Assembly: GCA_963731035.1 (NCBI GenBank) | Contig: CAVSUY010000008.1 | Coordinates: forward strand, 1-64,000 | Direction: 5' to 3' | Length of the DNA: 64,000 bases | DNA from: JAANXG01 sp963731035 | GTDB lineage: Bacteria; Pseudomonadota; Gammaproteobacteria; Arenicellales; JAANXG01 | Shown: positions 35,975-46,000 of the stretch, in pieces | Layout: every line of letters starts with the position of its first letter | Numbering within the stretch: the first letter of the stretch is position 1 | The notes under the pieces: generated by a model | Database searches by the model: none | Seen by the model: only the letters and a program-made list of their open reading frames with translations | What the model was told of the DNA's origin: nothing | Program-made: the position numbers and the translations under genes

Positions 35975-36122
35975 GAGATACTCGTAGCAATCTGGACATG
36001 GGTTCCCGGCCGATTATAGTTTTGAAACGGGTCGCGGATTATAAACAAAGCCTCGGTTGGCCGCGCAAATTCCTTGCGCATTTTCGCCAGTTTAGTCAAA
36101 TGTATCATCCCTATAGAACACT

Positions 36123-36965
36123 ATGAACGATAACGGCGTCAGAATCGTGCTGATTACCGGCTGCTCCTCCGGTATAGGCGCCTGCCTGGCCGGCGCCATC
36201 CATCAGCGCCAGGGTTACCGGGTGTTCGCCACCGCTCGTCGGCAGGCGGATGTGGAGCGGCTGCGCGCCACGGGCCTCGAGAGCCTGCAGCTGGATCTGT
36301 CCGACTCCGCCTCCATTTCAACGGCGGTGGAGCGGGTTCTCGACGCCGGCGGCGGTCGGATCGACATCCTGATCAACAATGCCGGCTACGGCCAGCCCGG
36401 GGCACTCGAGGACCTCTCCCGGGACGCCTTGCGGGAGCAGTTCGAGGTCAACGTGTTCGGCACCCACGAGCTGACCACGCGCGTGCTCCCGGCAATGCGC
36501 CGTCGCGGGCACGGACGAATCGTGCAGATCAGCTCCATACTGGGACTGATCTGCCTGCCGTTTCGAGGCGCCTACTGCGCCAGCAAACACGCGCTCGAGG
36601 CGCTCAGCGACACCCTGCGACTGGAGCTGCGCGGAACCGGCATCTACGTGAGCCTGATCGAGCCGGGACCCATCGAATCGCGGTTCCGGGCCAATGCCCG
36701 GGACCGTTTCGAATATTATGTGGATGGTGACCACAGCCCGCACGGGAAACCATACGAGGCGGTCCGGCAGCGGCTGCACAGTGGTAAGCCGGACCCCTTC
36801 ACCCTGTCCCCCGAGGCGGTCCTCGAAAAGACCCTGCTCGCCATGGAGCAGAGGCGCCCGCGTGCCCGCTATCTGGTGACGGTGCCGTCCCAGGTGCTCG
36901 CCCGGCTGAGGATGGTCGTCCCGGATCGGCTTTTCGATGTCATCCTGGCCAATATCGCCCGATAG
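36123..36965 (+). CDS. Short-chain dehydrogenase/reductase
   Basis: The 280-residue protein has the classical SDR pattern: TGCSSGIGACLA for NAD(P) binding, NNAGYGQPG, a catalytic Ser in QISSILGL and YCASK with Tyr and Lys. The Arg in FATARRQ after the second strand suggests NADP preference. Substrate unknown. It is transcribed away from the sugar genes and has no obvious operon partner. Confidence 0.9.
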   Translation: MNDNGVRIVLITGCSSGIGACLAGAIHQRQGYRVFATARRQADVERLRATGLESLQLDLSDSASISTAVERVLDAGGGRIDILINNAGYGQPGALEDLSRDALREQFEVNVFGTHELTTRVLPAMRRRGHGRIVQISSILGLICLPFRGAYCASKHALEALSDTLRLELRGTGIYVSLIEPGPIESRFRANARDRFEYYVDGDHSPHGKPYEAVRQRLHSGKPDPFTLSPEAVLEKTLLAMEQRRPRARYLVTVPSQVLARLRMVVPDRLFDVILANIAR

Positions 36966-37095
36966 CTGCGCTTCATCCTTCCAGCGACCCGTCAACCCCG
37001 CCCGCGGGTAGGGCGTTTAAGGTCGTACAGAATATCTGAGCAACTCAGAAGCTTCCACGGGGGCGGGAAAACGTCGTGGCAGCGGGACAACGTAA

Positions 37096-37111
37096 CTCAT
37101 TGATCAATGAG
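37096..37111. promoter_or_regulatory. Perfect 16-bp palindrome upstream of the sigma factor cluster
   Basis: CTCATTGATCAATGAG is its own reverse complement. It lies 112 bases before the small secreted-protein gene at 37223 in an otherwise gene-free stretch (36966-37222). It could be the operator of a dimeric repressor. Confidence 0.45.
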
Positions 37112-37222
37112 GGAAATCGGCGCCGGAGCGATTGGGCGCCGGAACGAGCGGGTTGAAGAGGGCCGGGAATTTAACGGCATTGTGCGGGTTACGCGCCATA
37201 GACAGAAAATGAGGTACTCGAT

Positions 37223-37558
37223 GTGATCCCCGTTAGGTCCCTGGCGGCCATTGCAGCCACAGCGGCGTTGCTGGCGTGGACGCCTGCGGCCGGCGCGGAT
37301 ACCGGTTTTTCCATCAGCGTTCACGGGGGAGACCGCTTTTCCCACGGCCGTTTCCATGCCGAGAATTATGGCCGATTCCAAGGTTATCCCCGCACTTACA
37401 GGTCTTACCGTTACCGCTACGGCTATCCCGGCTATTACGGTTGGCGTCCCTACTACGGGCCCTACCGGCGTCCGGGATACACATACGGCGGCTTTTGGTC
37501 TCCGCGTCCCGTGGAGCCCCGTTGCATCTATCGCTACGGCTACCTGTATTGTCGTTAG
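37223..37558 (+). CDS. Small secreted Tyr/Gly/Arg-rich protein
   Basis: The 111 residues start with a signal peptide (SLAAIAATAALLAWTPAAGA). The mature part has repeated YR, YGY and YGPYRRPGY segments and ends in CIYRYGYLYC. The start codon at 37223 reads GTG (ATGTGATCC context: GTGATCCCC). Such proteins are usually envelope-associated; no family is assigned. It lies eight bases before the sigma factor gene and is probably co-expressed with it. Confidence 0.65.
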   Translation: MIPVRSLAAIAATAALLAWTPAAGADTGFSISVHGGDRFSHGRFHAENYGRFQGYPRTYRSYRYRYGYPGYYGWRPYYGPYRRPGYTYGGFWSPRPVEPRCIYRYGYLYCR

Positions 37559-37566
37559 CAGAGCGT

Positions 37567-38289
37567 ATGCCAGACTTGAATTGCAACGCCGTTCCCGCCA
37601 ACATCGATGCTGTCAAAGGCAACCCATCGGAGCACACCGGATCGACCATGGCGAAACCGCGCGATCCCGACCAACGGCCTATAAAGGGATCGGCAGGCGG
37701 CGCGAGCGAAAGTCCCGATGAATCCGGCCAGTCTTACGCGAGCCTGGACGCTTTTTTCGAAGACGTAGAGAAGCGCGCCTACCGCATGGCCGTGTATACC
37801 CTCAAGGATGAGCAAGGCGCGCTGGATGCGGTGCAGGATGCCATGCTCAAGCTGGTGGAGAAGTACTCCAACCGGCCGTCCTCGGAATGGCCGGCGCTTT
37901 TTTTTACTATACTTAGTAACAGGATGATCGATATCCAGCGGTGGGGAAGACTGCGGGAAGCGGGCGGGAAGCTCATATCGCTGTTTCGAAATCACGACAA
38001 TGGAGACGAAGATCTCCTGGAGACCGGCCTGGGCTCGGACAACTTCATGGCCGAGCGGCCCGAGGTCGCAAGCTGGTCCCATGACTTACACAACAAGATT
38101 GATAACGCCGTAAGAAAACTGTCCGAGAGACAGCGGCAGGTATTCCTGCTCAGAGAATGGCAGGGTTTCAACGTACGCGAAACCTCTGAGATTCTCGGGT
38201 GCTCGGAGGGCAGTGTGAAGCAGCATCACTTTCGTGCGATGCAGGCGTTACGAAAGCACTTAGCAGGGGTGTGGGAAAATGAAGAATAA
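37567..38289 (+). CDS. Sigma-70 family RNA polymerase sigma factor
   Basis: The ATG at 37567 gives 240 residues; an inner ATG at 37648 (MAKPRDPDQRP) is an equally possible start because the first 50 residues look disordered. Region 2 is visible at RAYRMAVYTLKDEQGALDAVQDAMLKLVEKY and FTILSNRMIDIQR, region 4 at LSERQRQVFLLREWQGFNVRETSEILGCSEGSVKQHHFRAMQALRK. It belongs to the ECF-like sigma factors. The three-gene block sigma, DUF3619-like protein and DUF3106 is a known proteobacterial arrangement. Confidence 0.88.
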   Translation: MPDLNCNAVPANIDAVKGNPSEHTGSTMAKPRDPDQRPIKGSAGGASESPDESGQSYASLDAFFEDVEKRAYRMAVYTLKDEQGALDAVQDAMLKLVEKYSNRPSSEWPALFFTILSNRMIDIQRWGRLREAGGKLISLFRNHDNGDEDLLETGLGSDNFMAERPEVASWSHDLHNKIDNAVRKLSERQRQVFLLREWQGFNVRETSEILGCSEGSVKQHHFRAMQALRKHLAGVWENEE

Positions 38290-38728
38290 CCTTCCTCAGT
38301 CGGAGAAATTCGACTCTTTGCGGGCGGGTCTGCACGTCGAAGGCGTGGACTTCAAGGATACGGGGACGCCCAAACTCATCAACCGGGAAAACGCGTACTG
38401 GCAGCGCATCCTCGACTGTCTGGACGAGGGCAACAACAACCGCGCCCTTTGCAACCAGCTTCGAATCCGTAGGCGGCAGGTCTTGAGCGGCCAGTATACC
38501 CGCGGGCGCGGGACTGGTCTCCCGCGTTTCACCGTGGCCACCGCCGCAGGCGTCGTGGTGCTGGCTGCGGTCACCGCGTGGTTGTATCCGGTGGCTAAGG
38601 CGCCGGAGAGCGGTATCACCCAGACCGCATCTCTCAATATCAACGGCACCGACTTCAGCAACAATATCGATTTTTACACCTGGCTGGAAAAGCAGTCGGA
38701 TACGGTCGCCGATTCCGGCGGCAATTGA
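38279..38728 (+). CDS. DUF3619-like membrane protein, possible anti-sigma factor
   Basis: The 149-residue protein overlaps the sigma factor gene by 11 bases. The N-terminal 80 residues are cytosolic and helical (ENAYWQRILDCLDEGNN, LCNQLRIRRRQVLSG), followed by one membrane helix (VATAAGVVVLAAVTAWLYPV) and a short periplasmic tail with FYTWLEKQSD. This topology and position fit an anti-sigma factor. The DUF3619 assignment is based on context and layout. Confidence 0.65.
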   Translation: MKNNLPQSEKFDSLRAGLHVEGVDFKDTGTPKLINRENAYWQRILDCLDEGNNNRALCNQLRIRRRQVLSGQYTRGRGTGLPRFTVATAAGVVVLAAVTAWLYPVAKAPESGITQTASLNINGTDFSNNIDFYTWLEKQSDTVADSGGN

Positions 38729-38734
38729 CGGCGT

Positions 38735-39037
38735 ATGAAGGTCAGCAGTCTCAAGGGACTAGTCATGATATTGGCCCTGGGCAGCCTTGATCCGGTTCAA
38801 GCACAGGACAACCTGGCGCCCCCGGTGCAACCCGAGCAGTGGCAGCAGTTGTCACCGGATTCGCGCACCGAAATGCGGCGCCAGTACCTGCAGAGCCTCT
38901 CTCCCAACAAGCGCGAGGAATTGCGGACTCAGGTCAAGAGATTCAATGAAATGCCGCCGTCCAAGAAGCAGGAGCTCTGCCGGCGTTTCCAGAAGGACCG
39001 CGGCTACCTGCCGCCCGCCTGCCAGAAGCTTTTCTGA
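38735..39037 (+). CDS. DUF3106 secreted protein
   Basis: The 100-residue product has a signal peptide ending QAQ. The mature part has the DUF3106 pattern EQWQQLSPDSRTEMRRQYLQ, PNKREELRTQVKRFNEM and LCRRFQKDRGYLPPACQ, with heptad-like helices rich in Gln and Arg. It may be a periplasmic partner or sensor for the membrane protein encoded just before. The start follows the previous stop by six bases. Confidence 0.78.
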   Translation: MKVSSLKGLVMILALGSLDPVQAQDNLAPPVQPEQWQQLSPDSRTEMRRQYLQSLSPNKREELRTQVKRFNEMPPSKKQELCRRFQKDRGYLPPACQKLF

Positions 39038-39099
39038 TTCGGGAAAGACCGCTCATTCGTCGTTCCTCGCCAGTTTTTCGCTCAAGTGCCTCACTGCGT

Positions 39100-40128
39100 G
39101 TGGGCATCGCCTGGCTGGTGCTGGCCGCCGGGCTGAACGCGACGGCGCGGGCCGCGGAACCGGGCAAGAACGTCGAATCCAATGCACCGGCGATTCACAC
39201 ATCGCTGTCGCTGTGGCAAAGCACCGGCGGCACCACCTGGAGCCATGACGCCTCGAAGTCCCAGCCGCTGTTTGGCGATCCGACCTCCCGGCTCAAGTAC
39301 TCCGGTGTAGACAGCACCATCATCGAACTGCGCGCGCGCGCGGCTCTATCCCATCTGCTGGTCGCCGAGTTCGCCTACGGAGCCGGGGTGGCCAGGGGCG
39401 GCTACCTGGATGACGCGGACTTTGTGAGTGCCCAGGGGGCCGCCTTCTTCGACACGTCGATCTCCGGGCAGCACGCGTATTCGGAAACGGCGAGCGATCT
39501 ATCGGGCGACTCGGTGCGCTATTTCGACATGAAGCTCAACAGGGAGCTGTACCGTTCAGCGAACAACCGAACCACCGCCGGAGTCGCCGCGCGTTACCTC
39601 GACTGGACCGAGAAGTACATCGCCCGTGGCGTCGTCCAGACAGGCTGCACGGCGCCCGGGCGCCTGTGCCGTCCGGTGGGGTTCTCCGGCTTCGCCGGCC
39701 AGGAAGTCGTGGCCAGCGAAGCCCGGTGGCGCGCCTTGTTCATCGGAATCTGGGGGACGAGTCGTGTCGGCGAACGGACCAGCATATCGGGCGGCCTGTC
39801 CTACTCACCCCTGGCGAACCTTGACAGCCACGACCGGCACTTCCTTCGATCCGATCTCGCCCAGTCACCCAGCTTCCGGCTGGCCGGAAACGGCCGGGCC
39901 GCGGCGGCGGAGCTGAATGCGGCCTACCGCCTTACACCCCGCCTGACCGCCGGCCTGGGTCTGCGCTACTGGTGGATGCAGGTCACCGACAAGAGCCATG
40001 GCTTCACCGTCTATCCCGCCGACGCCGAGCCCTTCAGCGCCAGGCTCCGAAGCTTCGAGTCACGGCGTTACGGCGTGATGCTGAATGTCACCTATGCTCT
40101 CGGCCGCGGAGCCGGCCGGGGGTCATGA
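39100..40128 (+). CDS. Predicted outer-membrane beta-barrel protein
   Basis: The GTG at 39100 gives 342 residues with a hydrophobic leader (IAWLVLAAGLNATARA) and then alternating amphipathic strands ending in RYGVMLNVTYALG, typical of outer-membrane barrels. The frame is open upstream, so a start near 39037 is also possible and would make the leader more basic. Cysteines in TGCTAPGRLCRP may form a loop disulfide. No close family is recognised. It follows the sigma cluster by 62 bases and may be its target. Confidence 0.68.
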   Translation: MGIAWLVLAAGLNATARAAEPGKNVESNAPAIHTSLSLWQSTGGTTWSHDASKSQPLFGDPTSRLKYSGVDSTIIELRARAALSHLLVAEFAYGAGVARGGYLDDADFVSAQGAAFFDTSISGQHAYSETASDLSGDSVRYFDMKLNRELYRSANNRTTAGVAARYLDWTEKYIARGVVQTGCTAPGRLCRPVGFSGFAGQEVVASEARWRALFIGIWGTSRVGERTSISGGLSYSPLANLDSHDRHFLRSDLAQSPSFRLAGNGRAAAAELNAAYRLTPRLTAGLGLRYWWMQVTDKSHGFTVYPADAEPFSARLRSFESRRYGVMLNVTYALGRGAGRGS

Positions 40129-40168
40129 CGCGGGGACTCGCATGGCAACGGTGATCGGCAACCCCAGC

Positions 40169-40488
40169 CATTGCGAGGCCCGAAGGGCCGGGGCAATCCA
40201 GACAACCCCGTCCGACATCGATACGCTTCAGGACCTCTTGCGGGTCTCGCACCCAGCGGCACGCTATCGCGGCTGAAGCCGCTCCTACAATCCGGGGACC
40301 GCACTGCGGCGGCTATCGACCACCCCGTTCATTGCGAGGCCCGAAGGGCCGGGGCAATCCAGACAACCCCGTCCGACATCGGCATGCTTCAGGATCTCTT
40401 CCGGGGCTCGCACCCAGCGGCACGCTATCGCGGCTGAAGCCGCTCCTACAATCCGGGGACCGCACTGCGGCGGCTATCGACCGCCCGT
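40169..40488 (+). repeat. Tandem duplication, two units of about 160 bp, each containing a REP copy
   Basis: Unit 1 (40169-40329) and unit 2 (40330-40488) both start CATTGCGAGGCCCGAAGGGC, continue to CACCCAGCGGCACGCTATCG, then the REP core and CTGCGGCGGCTATCGACC. They differ by a few substitutions. A third start (CATTGCGAG at 40489) is cut after nine bases. The opening CATTGCGAGG ... GCAATCCAG is itself an inverted-repeat type found in many proteobacteria. Confidence 0.85.
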
Positions 40489-40503
40489 CATTGCGAGTAG
40501 GCA

Positions 40504-40584
40504 ATCGCGGCTGAAGCCGCTCCTACGATCCGGGGGTCGGCATAACGGTGAACCGCGGATTGTAGGAGCGGCTTCAGCCGCGAT
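40504..40584. repeat. Pair of REP copies in opposite orientation before htpX
   Basis: The first copy (40504-40535) reads ATCGCGGCTGAAGCCGCTCC, and the second (about 40554-40584) is its inverse, GGAGCGGCTTCAGCCGCGAT. The pair can form a longer hairpin at the 3' end of htpX. With the two copies in the tandem units (40266-40297 and 40427-40458) four copies lie within 320 bp. Confidence 0.8.
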
Positions 40585-40618
40585 CCCCCCGCCGGGGCTC
40601 GACATCCAGCACGCCCCG

Positions 40619-41494
40619 TCAGGCGTTGCGCAGAGCAGCGATGCGCTCCTCCAGGGGAGGATGGGACATGAACAGCCGCTTCAGGCCCTGGCCGATGGAA
40701 CCCGATATACCGAAGGCGGCAAGCTGATCCGGCAGGGGGGGCTGCCCCGCGACCTGCTCCAGACGTTCCAGGGCGGCAATCATCTTGTCCCGGCCGGCCA
40801 GGCCGGCGCCGCCGGCATCGGCACGGAACTCCCGCCAGCGGCTGAACCACATGACGATGATCGACGCCAGGATGCCGAGGACCAACTGGGCGACGATAGT
40901 GGTCACCCAGAAGCCGATACCGTGGCCGCGGTCGTTCTTCAACACTACCCGGTCGACGATCTGCCCGATGACCCGGGACAGGAAGATCACAAAAGTGTTC
41001 ACCACGCCCTGGATCAACGCCAGGGTGACCATATCGCCATTCGCCACATGAGTGACCTCGTGGCCGAGAACCGCCTCGGCTTCGTCGCGGGTCATGGTCC
41101 GCAGCAGTCCGCTGCTCACTGCGACCAGCGCACTGTTCTTGTTGGCACCAGTGGCGAAAGCATTAACCACCGGAGCGTCGAAAATCCCGACCTCGGGCAT
41201 CCCGAGCCCTGCCTGCCCGGCCAGTCGCCGAACCGTTTCCACCAGCCACTGCTCCTGCTCATCACGGGGCTGCTCGATGACCCGCACCCCGGTGAATCGC
41301 TTGGCGGTCCACTTCGAGAGGAGCAGCGAAACGAACGAGCCGCCCATGCCGATAACGGCGGCGAAAATCAGCAGGGATTGATAGTTGAGCCCGGAGGCGT
41401 TGAGATAAGGTTCCAGGCCCAGCACCTGCATGGCGATGCTGAGTACCACCAGGATGCCCAGGTTGGTGGCCAGGAACAGCAGAATTCGCATCAT
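40619..41494 (-). CDS. htpX: Membrane protease HtpX
   Basis: The 291-residue protein is an M48 metallopeptidase: N-terminal membrane helices (LFLATNLGILVVLSIAMQVLG and LIFAAVIGMGGSFVSLLL), zinc motif LGHEVTHVANGD, two further hydrophobic segments and the third ligand Glu in WREFRADAGGA. HtpX degrades misfolded membrane proteins together with FtsH and is often heat- or envelope-stress-induced. The first of two adjacent ATGs is used. The gene is divergent from bioA with a 154-bp gap. Confidence 0.93.
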   Translation of the reverse strand: MMRILLFLATNLGILVVLSIAMQVLGLEPYLNASGLNYQSLLIFAAVIGMGGSFVSLLLSKWTAKRFTGVRVIEQPRDEQEQWLVETVRRLAGQAGLGMPEVGIFDAPVVNAFATGANKNSALVAVSSGLLRTMTRDEAEAVLGHEVTHVANGDMVTLALIQGVVNTFVIFLSRVIGQIVDRVVLKNDRGHGIGFWVTTIVAQLVLGILASIIVMWFSRWREFRADAGGAGLAGRDKMIAALERLEQVAGQPPLPDQLAAFGISGSIGQGLKRLFMSHPPLEERIAALRNA

Positions 41495-41648
41495 GGCGAT
41501 GATCCGGTTGTTGATATCGACTGGTATATGGCTGCCGGCGGGTGGAATTCAAGGCTGACGGGCGTCATCTTCCCTTCTTTCGAAGCCTTCGTCCTGCCCG
41601 TGCAAGGTATTGAAGTCATCGTGATTTTTGTGTGAAGTGTCGATCGTG

Positions 41649-42959
41649 ATGAAACGACGGGACAACTCCGGGGCAGGCGCTCTCTGGCGGAACGAACGCG
41701 AGCACGCGTGGCATCCGTATGCGGGTATGCCGCCGCACATCGCCAATATCCCCGTGGTCGGCGCCGAAGGCATGAGCCTGCGGCTGGAGGACGGCCGGAC
41801 TCTGCTCGACGCCATGTCGTCCTGGTGGGCGGTGATTCACGGCTACAACCACCCCGTGCTGAACGCTGCGATAACCGATCAGCTGGCACGCATGAGCCAC
41901 GTCATGTTCGGCGGCATCACCCACCCTGCGGCAGCGATGCTCGTGGATCACCTGGTTGAACTGACGCCGGAGCCCCTGCAAACAGTGTTCCTGGCGGACT
42001 CCGGGTCGGTGTCCGTGGAAGTGGCCCTCAAGATGGCGATCCAGTACTGGCACGCCCTCGGCAGGCCCGGCAAGCAGCGCTTTATCGCCCTGCGCCACGG
42101 CTATCACGGCGACACCTCCGGCGCCATGTCGGTGAGCGATCCCGAGAACGGCATGCACAATCTGTTTGCCGACTCGCTGCTCGAACAATGGCATGCCGAG
42201 TCGCCGCGCAGCCCCTTTCACGGTCCGTACGATCCTGGCGATCTGGATTCCATGACGGAATTGCTGGAAGAGAACCACGACCGCGTCGCAGCCGTCATCG
42301 TCGAGCCGATCGTGCAGGGCGCGGGCGGTATGCGTTTTTACCACCCGGACTATCTGAAGACGCTGCGGGCGCTCTGCAACCGCTTCGAGGTGCTGCTGAT
42401 CGCCGATGAGATCGCCACCAACTTCGGCCGCACCGGCAAGCTGTTTGCCTGCGAGCATGCCGGCATTGGACCGGACATCATGTGCCTCGGCAAGGCGTTG
42501 ACCGGCGGATACATGACCCTGGCGGCCGCCGTCACCACCGAGGAGGTGAGCCGGACCATCAGCAACGCCGAGCCGGGCGTGTTCATGCATGGCCCCACGT
42601 TCATGGCCAATCCACTGGCCTGCGCTGCAGCAAATGCCAGCATCGAGCTGCTGCTGGAGTCTCCCTGGCAGCAACGCGTCGCAACCATCGAGCAAGCCCT
42701 GGAGGAAGGCTTGCAGTCCTGTACCGACGTCCCGGGCGTGAAGGACGTGCGGGTGCTGGGCGCCATCGGCGTGGTGGAAATGGAGCGGCCGGTTGACGTC
42801 GCCGCCGTCAGTGAAATCTACATTGACCAGGGCGTCTGGCTGCGCCCGTTCAACAGGTTGATCTATACCATGCCGCCGTTCATCGCCGAGGAGGACGACA
42901 TCCTGAAGATCGCGAAGGCGATGCGGGATACGGTTATTGCAGCCGGCGGTCGAAGCTGA
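41649..42959 (+). CDS. bioA: Adenosylmethionine-8-amino-7-oxononanoate aminotransferase BioA
   Basis: The ATG at 41649 starts MKRRDNSGAG; an upstream in-frame ATG at 41628 is less likely. The 436 residues have WHPYAGMPP, SSWWAVIHGYNHP, HVMFGGITHP, RHGYHGDTSGAMSVSDP, ADEIATNFGRTGKLFACEHAG and CLGKALTGGYM with the pyridoxal phosphate lysine, all BioA signatures. It converts 8-amino-7-oxononanoate to diaminopelargonate in biotin synthesis using SAM as amino donor. No other bio gene is nearby. Confidence 0.94.
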   Translation: MKRRDNSGAGALWRNEREHAWHPYAGMPPHIANIPVVGAEGMSLRLEDGRTLLDAMSSWWAVIHGYNHPVLNAAITDQLARMSHVMFGGITHPAAAMLVDHLVELTPEPLQTVFLADSGSVSVEVALKMAIQYWHALGRPGKQRFIALRHGYHGDTSGAMSVSDPENGMHNLFADSLLEQWHAESPRSPFHGPYDPGDLDSMTELLEENHDRVAAVIVEPIVQGAGGMRFYHPDYLKTLRALCNRFEVLLIADEIATNFGRTGKLFACEHAGIGPDIMCLGKALTGGYMTLAAAVTTEEVSRTISNAEPGVFMHGPTFMANPLACAAANASIELLLESPWQQRVATIEQALEEGLQSCTDVPGVKDVRVLGAIGVVEMERPVDVAAVSEIYIDQGVWLRPFNRLIYTMPPFIAEEDDILKIAKAMRDTVIAAGGRS

Positions 42960-42975
42960 ATGCGCTCGCCGCTTA

Positions 42976-43007
42976 ATCGCGACTGAAGTCGCTCCTGCAA
43001 TCCGGGG
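42976..43007 (-). repeat. REP-like palindrome, GACTTCAGTC variant
   Basis: ATCGCGACTGAAGTCGCTCC then TGCAATCCGGGG. The stem base pair differs from the GGCTTCAGCC type on both sides, so pairing is kept. It lies between the converging bioA and metH genes. Confidence 0.8.
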
Positions 43008-43041
43008 TTCGCCGGGGTGCCAGGCATGGGATGGTAGTTGC

Positions 43042-46000
43042 TCAGGCGGCCACCTGCTCGTCTTCCGGATCGTAGCCAAGGACATGGGCAAGCCAGCGTT
43101 CCGTGCGCGCCGGGGTCAAACCCTTGCGCCGTGCGTAGTCCTCGACCTGGTCGCGCTGCACTTTGTTGACCGCGAAGTAGCGACTGTCCGGGTGCGAGAA
43201 GTACAGGCCGCTGACCGAGGCCGCCGGCAGCATGGCGTAGTTCTCGGTGAGGGTGACACCGGTTCGTGTCTCGGCCTCCAGAAGATTGAACACCAGGCGC
43301 TTCTCGGTGTGATCGGGACAGGCCGGGTAGCCGGGCGCCGGCCGGATTCCCCGGTACTGCTCGCGGATCAGCGCTTCGTTGCCCAGCGATTCCTCCGGAG
43401 CGTAGCCCCACAAGTCCTGACGCACCTTCTGGTGCATTCGTTCGGCGAACGCCTCCGCGAGACGGTCGGCCAGCGCCTTGGCGAGAATGGCGCTGTAGTC
43501 GTCGTGCCGCCGTTCGAAATCCGCCACGACCTTGTCCAGGCCGAAGCCCGGAGAAACCACGAACGCACCGATGTAGTCCCGCATACCCGTGTCCCGGGGC
43601 GCGATGAAATCGGCCAGCGCCAGATTCGCCCGCCCCTCGCGCTGTACTGCCTGCTGCCGCAGCGTATGCAGCGTCGTCAGGATTTGTGCGCGATCCTCGT
43701 CGGCATACACCTCGATATCGTCATCGCCCACCGTGTTCGCGGGCCAGAAACCGATCACCGCGCGGGGCTCCAGCCAATGCTCGTCGATCATCCGACGCAG
43801 CATGCTCTGCGCGTCGTCGAACAGATTTCTCGCCGCTTCCCCCGCCTCGGGATCGTCGAGAATACGCGGGTAGCTGCCCTTCAGATCCCAGCTCCTGAAG
43901 AACGGCGTCCAGTCGATGTAGTCCTTGAGCTCTTCCAGGTCGAAGGTCTCGAAGGAGCGAAGTCCGATGAGCGCGGGTTTCGGAGGCGTGTAGGTGGACC
44001 AGTCGAACTCGAGCTTATTGGCCCGGGCTTCCGCCAGACTGGCGCGCCGGCCGGTGCGCCTTTCCCGCGCGCGCCGGTCGCGGATAGCCTGGTATTCATC
44101 GCGGATGGCTTCGACGTAGCCTTGACGCTGACTGCGGGCGAGCAGCTTGCTTACCACGCCGACCACCCGCGAGGCATCCGTGACATGAATAGTGGGCCCG
44201 CTGTATCCCGGCGAGATCTTCACCGCGGTGTGCACGCGACTGGTGGTGGCGCCGCCGATGAGCAGGGGAATGTCGAGGTCTTCCCGCTCCATCTCCTTCG
44301 CCACATAGCACATCTCGTCCAGGCTCGGCGTGATCAGTCCTGACACTCCGACAATGCTCGCACCCTGCTCTCGAGCGGTCTCCAGGATCTTCGCGCTCGA
44401 CACCATCACACCGAGGTCTATGACCTCGTAATTGTTGCAGCGGAGCACCACACCGACGATATTCTTGCCGATGTCGTGCACGTCTCCTTTAGCGGTTGCC
44501 AGCACAATCTTCGCGACCGGCTCGCGGTCGCCCTCCTGTTCCTCCTCCATGAACGGCTGCAGGTAGGCCACCGCCCGCTTCATCACCCGGGCGCTCTTGA
44601 CCACCTGCGGCAGAAACATCTTGCCGGAGCCAAACAGGTCGCCCACTACGCCCATGCCCTTCATCAGGGGTCCCTCGATGACATCCAGCGGCCGGCCGAG
44701 CTGCGACCGGGCCTCCTCGGTGTCTGCCTCGACGTAATCGGCGATACCGTGCACCAGGCCGTGGACGAGCCGTCCCTCCACGTTCGCCTCGCGCCAAGAC
44801 AGGTCCTCGGACCGGCCACGCGCCTGGCCCCTGACCGAGTCGGCGACCTCGAGCAGCCGTTCGGTGGCGTCGGTACGGCGATTCAGGACCACGTCCTCGA
44901 CCCGCTCGCGCAGGTCCGCCGGAATGTCCTCGTAGACGGCAAGCTGGCCGGCATTGACGATGGCCATGTCCAGCCCCGCCTTGATGGCGTGGTACAGGAA
45001 CACCGAGTGGATCGCCTCGCGCACGGGATTGTTGCCGCGGAAGGAGAACGAGACGTTGGAGAGGCCGCCCGACACTTTGACTCCGGGCATGCGCTTCTTG
45101 ATCTCCCGGGCCGCCTCGATAAAGGTGACGCCGTAGTTGTTGTGCTCCTCCATGCCGGTGGCAATGGCGAAGATGTTGGGATCGAAGATAATGTCCTCGG
45201 GCGGGAAGCCGACCTGTTCGGTCAGGATGCGAAAGCAGCGCTCGCAGATCGCCACCTTGCGCTCCACGGTGTCCGCCTGGCCGTCCTCGTCGAAGGCCAT
45301 GACCACGACCGCCGCGCCGTAGCGCAGGACCTTGCGTGCCTGGTGCTTGAACGCTTCCTCCCCTTCCTTGAGGCTGATGGAGTTCACTACTCCCTTGCCC
45401 TGCACGTTCTTCAGCCCGGCCTCGATCACCGACCACTTGGAGGAGTCCACCATCACCGGCACGCGGCTGATGTCGGGCTCGGAGGCTACCAGCCGCAGGA
45501 ACCTGGCCATCACTTCCTCGGACTCCAGCATGCCTTCGTCCATGTTGACGTCGATGATCTGGGCACCGTTTTGCACCTGACCGCGCGCTATATCCAGCGC
45601 CGTTTCGTAGTCGCCGTCGCGAATGAGGCGCGCGAAGCGGGCCGAGCCGGTCACGTTGGTGCGCTCGCCGATGTTCACGAACAGGCTGTCCGGGCCGATG
45701 GTGCAGGGCTCCAGGCCCGACAGGCGACAGCGTGGCGGCAGCTCGGGAATGCGCCGCGGCGCGATATCCCGCACTGCTTGCGCGATCGCGCGGATGTGCT
45801 CGGGTGTCGTGCCACAGCAGCCGCCGACGAGGTTTACCAACCCCGAGCGCGCGAACTCGCCGATCTGCCGCGCCATATCCTCCGGCGTGTCGTCATAGCC
45901 GCCGAACTCGTTGGGCAGACCGGCGTTGGGGTGGCAGCTCACGTGAGTGTCGGCGACGCGCGACAGATCGGCGACGTACTGGCGGAGCTGCTTCGCACCC

